From Peronospora farinosa (Eukaryota > Oomycota > Peronosporomycetes > Peronosporales > Peronosporaceae): DNA of 23,525 nucleotides. Location of the stretch: assembly GCA_947646735.1 (NCBI GenBank), contig CANTFK010000027.1:1-23525 (forward strand), given 5' to 3'. This document shows positions 18,247 through 23,525 of this stretch, piece after piece. The position numbers and the translations under genes are program-made. Every line of letters begins with the position of its first letter. The first letter of the stretch is position 1. Under the pieces are notes generated by a model. It did not search any database, had not been told where the DNA came from, and was given only the letters and a program-made list of their open reading frames with translations.

Positions 18247-18845
18247 TGTAGACGGGCACTTCTATGAAGTTGCCTCATACTACGAGCACACACCTTATGC
18301 ACAAGCGAGGAAGCGGTTATACCGTCTTACCTTCGCGTGCGAGGGTGGTTGGGAGGTTGGTCGACTGCTTAAGCAGTCGTACCACCAGTTGCCTCTCGCT
18401 TAAGCGAGAGTGCAACGAACTTCTGAACAAGAAGTCACCGACGTCACGCAGAACCTTTTTCAGCTTCTCGTGCGTGGTGCGTATGTTTAAGCAAATCCAA
18501 GACTGAGTTATACTTAATGAATTATAATCAAATATAAACTTAACTACTGATTGGCTATATATATATATAGATCGGATACGCGACTCTTTAGAAGCGTATC
18601 CTGACGCATGAACTTAAATGTAGATTTAAGCTTGCGAATGACGTCCTTCTGAGACGTCGCGATGCCTAGCTTCAACTAGCGTCATCCCTTCTTATGTGAA
18701 TCCATAAATGGATATCACATTCACGAGGGTAAGTCACGTTTGTGTATCGCACCCAATTGACAGGTCAAAAGTAATCATAGATACTTTTATACCAAACATT
18801 AAGTATATTACTTAAGGTCTACGTGTAACTAGATAACCTGTTACC
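18247..18845 (-). mobile_element. Gypsy B 5' LTR
   Basis: 599 bp, ending CTACA at 18247. The outer end reads GGTAAC where TGTAAC is expected, one point change. It has a (TA)7 tract at 18556-18569 with a CCAAT box next to it. It also has palindromes at 18388-18416 (perfect CTCTCGCTTAAGCGAGAG core) and at about 18362-18379. The central approximately 430 bp are almost identical to the 3' LTR; the first 110 bases from 18247 and the last 60 differ at roughly one base in five. Confidence 0.9.
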
Positions 18846-19429
18846 TTTTCGTATTATGCTATACGTAGTTGTTTTAGTACAAACATAAATGCGGAATATG
18901 AAAGGGTCTATAAGGTGCATTGTCAAGCTTTAGAAGCCATGCATCCTAGATATTTGACGTTATCATAGTTCTGTCGTCATTTACGGCTTTTGGCAGGAAA
19001 ATATGCAGATCGAAAAACTCCATTAATCGTCAGCACTTCACCGAGCAGCCATGCGTGTTAGTCGAGTAAATTTTTTGTCAAAAGCAGGCTAATGATGTGA
19101 GCTCGGGGTCAAGAAGATGGTAAAATTTATAGAAGTTTGCGCTATAATGCACGGATTGATCGTCACTTCAAAGCTCCGAACATCGCTCGCCTTGTTGACG
19201 TGACACAAGCCATCGGCTGAGTATACCATCAGGTACTATAAAATTAGAAATGTCCTGCATTATGAGAGATTGTCAACACTGGAGCACGCTATCCTTGTAA
19301 ACGGTTAGGGTAGTGCCATTAGGTCGCACGTCACAAGACTAAACAGCCCTGCCGTCAATACAATTATTGGACTCGTTTCAGCCTCTCACTCTCTCTGTTC
19401 ACATCTAGTGTAGACGCAACCTTTGTGTA
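18846..19429. other. Intergenic, left of the CobW-family gene
   Basis: AT-rich single-copy-looking sequence following the gypsy B target-site duplication. I see no long frame, RNA gene or repeat here. Confidence 0.5.
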
Positions 19430-19642
19430 CTAAGCACTAGCGTATGTAGTAGTGACTGCAGAATGCCAATGACTTCCGGTCCCGGCCTTGGGGTAGCCAC
19501 TCTCGTCTAGTGCGGCACTTGTGAAATATGTTATTGTGAACGGTTTTACATACGAGTTCGATTGTGTCACTGGTTCTAACATATAATAACGTCTCAAACT
19601 GTCGGACGCAGGTATTGAACTGACAAGACTCAGTACCAACAT
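19430..19642 (-). CDS. Small hypothetical ORF, doubtful
   Basis: A 70-codon frame with a genuine ATG at 19642-19640 and a TAG stop, divergent from the CobW-family gene, with 194 bases between the two starts. The composition is protein-like (Ser, Thr and Tyr rich, balanced), but there is no signal peptide, membrane segment or motif that I recognise. Chance is a real alternative, since a second frame across the same bases is also open (19706-19437, starting with a non-ATG codon). Part of a decayed gene is possible. Confidence 0.15.
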   Translation of the reverse strand: MLVLSLVSSIPASDSLRRYYMLEPVTQSNSYVKPFTITYFTSAALDESGYPKAGTGSHWHSAVTTTYASA

Positions 19643-19836
19643 TCCGGTGTAATGAAGACGCTAAGACAGAAGCTAGGATACCTGGCATATTTTCGTCTCT
19701 TACCAACTGCCCGTTGATTCAGGAATTGTAGAAGGTTTTGAACAGTAGCAGCCCTACTTTAGTATTTAGCAGTATCTTTTACAACAACGAATTCCATCGC
19801 CCCTATCAACTAAACCCTCGTATTCTCTCAGTCACG

Positions 19837-21153
19837 ATGGCTTCTGTAAGACCCTTGGCAGGCTACAACGAAGAAGTACTCTACTTCGCTACTGCTCCGT
19901 CGTCCTCGCTATCTCCTCGCAATTTCTGGATGTTTCTAGGCGTCGTAGTTGTCGTGTTATTGCTAATATCCTTCACGCTGGCCAATTTTGTGGCCTGGTG
20001 CCTGCACTTACGTCGAGAACGCCGCATTCAGCGTAAAACGGAAGAAGTAGCAGCTGCGTCTAAGGAGATCCAACCTCCGTTCGTGCCGGTAACCCTTTTC
20101 ACGGGCTTTTTAGGCGCTGGGAAGACCACTTTACTCAACCGGATCTTGATGACCGAAGACCAGCTGCCGTACAAGATCATGGTGCTGGAGAACGAGCTGG
20201 GGGCCGTTAGCATTGACCACACACTGCTACGGACAGGAAGCAAGAAAATAAACGGTATCTACGTCCTGAAGAATGGCTGTATGTGCTGCACAGCTCGAGG
20301 AGGCCAAGAGAACGGCGGAGACGAACTGGAACGAATCCTGGACTACTTGCTGCAGCTGGTACAGGAGCAAAGCTTTGAGTATCTTATAGTAGAGACTACG
20401 GGTCTTGCAGACCCAGGTCCGATTATTGAAACGTTCTTGAGGTTGAGAGCGTCACGATTTCGACTTGATGGGATTGTCACGATGGTAGATGCCAACGCAA
20501 CGCAGAAATACTGGAATGAAGAAACGCAGGTATATGAGTTTCCAATTGAGTTACAGCGACAAGCATTATATGCAGATGTTATGGTGCTGAATAAGGTGGA
20601 TATGGCTACGAAAGAAGAGTGTAAGAGACTGGAAGAAGCACTGGTAAGTATCAACGAAGAAGCCACGGTTTGTTGCTGTGTGAACGCAGAAGTAAACTTG
20701 GACAAGGTCTTGCATGTGAAGACGTTTGATACAGTGCGTTTTAATGCGAACAAAACAACTGCTAGTGGAGAAACAAAATGCATGCAATCGCGAGGTCAAC
20801 ATACAGGAGGCATTAGTACAATGCACTTTGAGGTCGAACGCGATGTGGACGTCGCTGCATTTGGCGAATGGCTTTCTAGGATTGTTGCACGATATGTGAA
20901 AGGAGCGGACGTGCTTCGTGTGAAGGGTATTCTATCCGTAACAGGAGATGCTGCAGATCGTCGTTGTGTCGTGCAGGGTGTACTCGACACGTACACAATC
21001 GCACCAGGAACAGCCTGGGAGACTGGAGAACAGCGCGTATCTCGTCTTGTACTCATTGGCCAGAGATTCGATCATGCTGAGCTTGAACACGGATTCCAGA
21101 ATTGTCTGGTGGACAACAACAGCGCTAGTAACGAATCGAAAAAGCTGCGGTGA
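19837..21153 (+). CDS. CobW/COG0523-family GTPase with N-terminal membrane anchor
   Basis: An intact 438-codon gene. The start chosen is the ATG at 19837 (context TCACGATGGC); the frame is open for 33 more codons upstream but without any ATG. Residues 30-56 form a long hydrophobic segment, followed by HLRRERRIQRK, which suggests an anchor with the GTPase on the cytosolic side. The G domain shows Walker A GFLGAGKTT (90-98), the family metal-binding CMCC (148-151), ETTGLADP (186-193) and NKVD (252-255). The C-terminal part, from about residue 310, fits the CobW C-terminal domain (THFxV-like start, then VKGADVLRVKGIL). Family members are GTP-driven metal chaperones; eukaryotic ZNG1/CBWD types deliver zinc to methionine aminopeptidase, but these are usually soluble. 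The specific metal or client cannot be read from the sequence. Confidence 0.93.
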   Translation: MASVRPLAGYNEEVLYFATAPSSSLSPRNFWMFLGVVVVVLLLISFTLANFVAWCLHLRRERRIQRKTEEVAAASKEIQPPFVPVTLFTGFLGAGKTTLLNRILMTEDQLPYKIMVLENELGAVSIDHTLLRTGSKKINGIYVLKNGCMCCTARGGQENGGDELERILDYLLQLVQEQSFEYLIVETTGLADPGPIIETFLRLRASRFRLDGIVTMVDANATQKYWNEETQVYEFPIELQRQALYADVMVLNKVDMATKEECKRLEEALVSINEEATVCCCVNAEVNLDKVLHVKTFDTVRFNANKTTASGETKCMQSRGQHTGGISTMHFEVERDVDVAAFGEWLSRIVARYVKGADVLRVKGILSVTGDAADRRCVVQGVLDTYTIAPGTAWETGEQRVSRLVLIGQRFDHAELEHGFQNCLVDNNSASNESKKLR

Positions 21154-21682
21154 GTGTGCATATGTCCAGGTTTGACGGTGAGACGCTAACAGCCGCAGTT
21201 TCAAGACAACCAAATAGTTGATTCTCGCTTCGTTTGTTATAGTCACGTCGCCATGTTTGCTGTTAGCCTTAAAGGTACCACCAAGCAACTATTTCTCGCT
21301 TCAATGTCAAGATTGGGCATATGATCATTCTGTTGCTGGCAAACAAGAAACCGTTCCATGTAAGCATTATTGATAACGTGGAGAAATTATTTTATAGAAA
21401 TGCACATCAATTTTCTATCGCCGTCGTTATGCGATATGACAGAAGATTTGTTGAATAAATCCCGTGAATGTGCAAGTGCGCTTGGGGTTTAGAGCTTCAA
21501 CTCGTCCAACTTTACTCATGCGACTGCATCTATATGCACCGAATATTAAGCGTACGTCACCAAACTGGCTTTTCTAATGGAAGTTATGATCCTTTCAATG
21601 AAATGCAAAAGTCTGTTTGGCAGGATCCCCATCCGCGTAAACTTTCCGTCTGTACCATTGTACAGTCCAACAAACGGCCATT
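21154..21682. other. Intergenic between the CobW-family gene and the effector
   Basis: No gene seen. A possible 49-base intron overlaps the stop of the CobW-family gene (GTGAGT at 21150, CTAAC at 21186-21190, CAG ending at 21198). AATAAA at 21454-21459 may serve as a polyadenylation signal for that gene, about 300 bases after its stop. Confidence 0.4.
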
Positions 21683-21698
21683 GATCATTTCCGAATTC
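21683..21698 (+). promoter_or_regulatory. Oomycete Inr-like core promoter of the effector gene
   Basis: GATCATTTCCGAATTC matches 13 of 16 positions of the oomycete initiator consensus GCTCATTYYNCAWTTT, including CATT with the pyrimidine pair. It lies 76 bases before the ATG at 21774, a normal distance for these genes. The leader between them (21699-21773) is made of short degenerate repeats of the CAACAAGWCYC type and is rich in A and C. Confidence 0.6.
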
Positions 21699-21773
21699 AA
21701 CAAGACCCCAACAAGTCCCAAACAAGACTCCAACAAGTCCCCATTAATTCCCCATTAAGACCCCAACACAACC
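21699..21773 (+). repeat. Degenerate short repeats in the effector 5' leader
   Basis: CAACAAGACCC, CAACAAGTCCC, AAACAAGACTC and CAACAAGTCCCC follow one another, then CCATTAATTCC and CCATTAAGACC. The leader thus consists of two kinds of 11- to 13-base repeat, almost free of G and with no upstream ATG. Confidence 0.6.
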
Positions 21774-22187
21774 ATGCACTTAAGCAAGTTTTTCCTGCCC
21801 GTGACTCTCATCTTCATCGCTTATTGTAGCACTTTTGCGAGCGCGGAGAACGTGATACAAGTCAAAAGCTTGATGAAAGACTCTCAACGTGAACTAATGG
21901 ATGAAAGCCACCGCAACCTCAGAGAAGGCGTGGCAGAAGATGATATGAAGCCGGAAGAAGAAGATGAAAGTGAAGAGAGAGGATTTGCTTTTGGTCGTCG
22001 TCAAATTGTGGCATCGGTGGATAACCTAGTGCGAACGATGAGAATGTCAGCGAAGGACCTTAAGCACTTTATTGATCTTGCTAAGAAGGTAAGTATTATG
22101 TCCGACATAAAGCAATTGATGTACAAAATATATCGTAGCTGGACGAACAAGAGAAAAATTAATAGCATCACTGCTCGTCCATCGTGA
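21774..22187 (+). CDS. Secreted RXLR-dEER effector
   Basis: 137 codons, ATG to TGA. Residues 1-24 form a signal peptide (Lys at 5, hydrophobic core 6-18, cleavage after FASA). RNLR at 47-50 is a full RXLR motif, and an acidic run from 51 leads to EER at 67-69, so both host-translocation-associated motifs are present at standard distances. The effector part (70-137) is short, basic and helical in appearance, with a Trp at 123; it is too short for a complete WY fold as far as I can see. RXLR proteins are secreted from hyphae or haustoria and act inside plant cells; the plant target cannot be told from the sequence. A strong splice donor (AAG|GTAAGT, 22086-22094) lies in frame, so the C-terminus from residue 106 could be replaced if an intron to 22138 is removed. 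It is flanked on both sides by transposon remnants. Confidence 0.88.
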   Translation: MHLSKFFLPVTLIFIAYCSTFASAENVIQVKSLMKDSQRELMDESHRNLREGVAEDDMKPEEEDESEERGFAFGRRQIVASVDNLVRTMRMSAKDLKHFIDLAKKVSIMSDIKQLMYKIYRSWTNKRKINSITARPS

Positions 22188-22467
22188 GACATGAGGGAAA
22201 GCCGTCCATCCAAGTAAGTGAACCTATTCACTTTCTGCTTTTGCAATTGGGGATTGGGGACAACTGTAAACAAGCTGGACAGAACATATCTTTGCTGTGT
22301 CTGTACACAGTTGATTCGATAGAGTCACGGTAAAGTTTTTGAAAATAAGATCATTTGTCCGTGAATAAGGAAATATTCAAATTTTCTTGTATTAGTTCTT
22401 AGTAAGAAACCATGACCATGCGTTTCAAAGTCTAGCTTACGTTGTGATCACAAAAAAGGAAAACTCA
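22188..22467. other. 3' flank of the effector, no gene seen
   Basis: A-rich sequence without an open frame or repeat that I can support. I see no clear AATAAA. Confidence 0.4.
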
Positions 22468-22719
22468 TCAGTTCAACAAGAGAGCGTAACGACGTTGCTC
22501 ACTTACTGAACGAATACCTTGATGAGTGTCACAACCTCGTCCACCTTGTATAATCTTGACCTCGCCCGTAGCATTAAGCGCATCCTTGCCTTTCATCACG
22601 ACCATAGCGTAATTCACCTACTAACGTACGTCTAGCTGCTTTGAGTCAATGACCTTCTGACTCTTCTGCGCAAAAGCTGCCTTCGTGTTTATGTCCGAGT
22701 CCGTGTAAACGTGCTGTTT
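22468..22719 (-). pseudogene. Unrecognised gene remnant
   Basis: On the minus strand one frame runs from 22719 to a TGA at 22470-22468, broken only by two adjacent TAG codons at 22623-22618. The codons before and after the stops look used (many AAG, GAC and GTC) and read as protein: DINTKAAFAQKSQKVIDSKQ before, and MVVMKGKDALNATGEVKIIQ after. A donor-like GTAAGT follows HQGIRS near the end, so it may be an exon of a decayed host gene. I do not recognise the family. Confidence 0.35.
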
Positions 22720-22805
22720 TTAACAGAGAAATGCAGGAACCGATCAAGTGCGCCCGCATCAGATTGGCTAAAGATGAAAAAGGCGCTGGGATAGGACGAC
22801 GCAGC

Positions 22806-23018
22806 TGTTGATGACGGAAACTCAGCGGATCGGCGTGCTGATGTGACCAACATTGTTAAGAGTGGACGACACCACTGGCAGATGTTGAGGGCTCAGAAAT
22901 AAAAAGGCTACAGAAGAACTTTCTAGATTGCTTCTTCGAAGCATGAATTGATTGGCTAAAATATTTGTAGGGTTTATATAAGAGCTAATATACTTTTCCA
23001 TTAACTTTCTCGTTCACA
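22806..23018 (+). mobile_element. Ty1/copia-type LTR, copy 2
   Basis: 213 bp, TGTTGATGACGG to GTTCACA, with intact TG...CA ends. It aligns along its full length with 7844-8043, including the TATAAGAGCTAA block (here TTTATATAAGAGCTAA) near 22975-22988. The two copies come from separate insertions, since gypsy B, host genes and a different gag state lie between them. Downstream sequence holds only a doubtful gag remnant. Confidence 0.75.
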
Positions 23019-23149
23019 GTTAACCCTCTGTAAGTAAAAAAACAATAGCAGCAACAGATCGGGAAGAGCAACAAGATGGCTAGGGAAAGATGCTGGAAGA
23101 GCCAGTAGATGCTCTCTTTCCGCTCATGCATGTCTCAGGAGTTTAACAC

Positions 23150-23154
<5 letters not shown>

Positions 23155-23184
<30 letters not shown>
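23155..23184. repeat. (AT)15 microsatellite
   Basis: Fifteen uninterrupted AT units between AACA and TTTCTTTT. Confidence 0.95.
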
Positions 23185-23186
<2 letters not shown>

Positions 23187-23344
23187 CTTTTGTATCTACC
23201 TACTTCTGCGGAAGTGTATCTCTCCCTTTCAATAAGTTATGAGCTCAACGTAACGCGAGACTGGTACAGACAACGCGGCTGCACCTGCTGAGGTAGTCGA
23301 CGGTCATAAAATGGCCACTGACCTTCGCCACGAAAGGGTTGAAG

Positions 23345-23471
23345 TGCCCATGGTGGCATAAAAAGGGTGCTTGCAGTGCTTGGAGACTTGTCTGAACGGA
23401 TGGGCAGAAAAAATCCTTGTAATCCGGACAAGCGGCACGGCTTTAAGAGGACTTCGCGGGGTCAAGTGTAA
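23345..23471 (+). pseudogene. Possible copia gag zinc-knuckle remnant
   Basis: The plus-strand frame ending at TAA 23469-23471 reads CNPDKRHGFKRTSRGQV, which can be seen as a decayed CX2CX3GHFKRDC-type knuckle of copia gag. The second and third Cys are missing. Its place downstream of a copia LTR (22806-23018) is the main support. Upstream codons in the frame carry several stops. Confidence 0.2.
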
Positions 23472-23525
23472 TCGGGACCATTTTGGGAGTTGGAACAGAG
23501 ATTAATCTTCATATGTAACAGGTTA

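Larger units (their letters stand above)
10849..18845 (-). mobile_element. Ty3/gypsy LTR retrotransposon B, full-length but degenerate
   Basis: An approximately 8.0-kb element on the minus strand: 5' LTR (18845-18247), PBS (18244-18232), gag (18186 to about 17197), protease (17058-16783), RT (16304-15030), RNase H (14857-14642), integrase (14517-12751), chromodomain remnant (12600-12436), antisense accessory ORF (11557-12949, plus strand), PPT (11462-11452) and 3' LTR (11451-10849). Flanking 5-mers are ATTTC (10844-10848) and TTTTC (18846-18850), a target-site duplication with one mismatch. The domain order is Ty3/gypsy. Nonsense codons, frameshifts and a protease Asp-to-Asn change make it inactive. 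Confidence 0.9.

Noticed and set aside
19738..19836. Upstream extension of the CobW-family gene by 33 codons
   Set aside because: It begins with TTG and contains no ATG; a eukaryotic start at 19837 in good context is far more likely.
20028..20826. Minus-strand frames across the CobW-family gene
   Set aside because: They are opposite an intact gene with clear GTPase motifs and have no motif of their own.
1..23525. tRNA, rRNA or CRISPR features
   Set aside because: I found no tRNA-like cloverleaf, no rRNA signature and no spaced repeat array; the only tRNA-related signals are the primer binding sites.

Overview
The window looks like an accessory, transposon-rich stretch of an oomycete genome, most likely a plant-pathogenic member of the Peronosporales (Phytophthora or a downy mildew). 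The best evidence is a secreted RXLR-dEER effector gene at 21774-22187. It has a match to the oomycete initiator-type core promoter 76 bases upstream of its ATG. Introns are absent or tiny, and the Ty3/gypsy and Ty1/copia relics fit this picture. I cannot resolve genus or species.

Layout. 1-1600: unassigned repeat DNA with a long inverted repeat (about 380-617) that looks like two head-to-head LTR ends, plus a 20-bp minisatellite (867-1008). 1608-7482: gypsy element A on the minus strand, with LTR, PBS, gag, protease, RT, RNase H, integrase and a GPY/F plus chromodomain-like tail, all broken by frameshifts and stops. 7844-8529: a copia LTR followed by a broken copia gag on the plus strand. 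8557-10785: gypsy fragment C on the plus strand (integrase tail, chromodomain, 3' LTR). 10849-18845: nearly complete gypsy element B of the same family on the minus strand, with both LTRs, PBS, PPT and a 4/5 target-site duplication. C and B face each other and form an imperfect palindrome of about 4.6 kb. 18846-19836: intergenic. 19837-21153: an intact CobW/COG0523 GTPase with an N-terminal membrane anchor. 21774-22187: the RXLR effector. 22468-22719: an unrecognised pseudogene. 22806-23018: a second copia LTR, then an (AT)15 tract and a probable copia gag remnant.

Most notable signal. Between the integrase end and the 3' LTR, elements B and C both carry a long open reading frame in the direction opposite to gag-pol. 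The two copies differ mainly at third codon positions of this antisense frame over its N-terminal and middle parts, and it ends in a heptad-like coiled coil. This is what a real, selected protein looks like, and I do not recognise its family. Its middle part lies directly antisense to a chromodomain that sits beyond a pol stop codon shared by both copies. A hairpin is conserved between the 3' LTR and the start of the antisense frame.

The two intact host genes are the CobW-family GTPase and the RXLR effector, both on the plus strand. They sit between gypsy B and the right-hand copia LTR, which is the TE-rich setting typical of oomycete effectors. Everything else that codes is degenerate transposon sequence.
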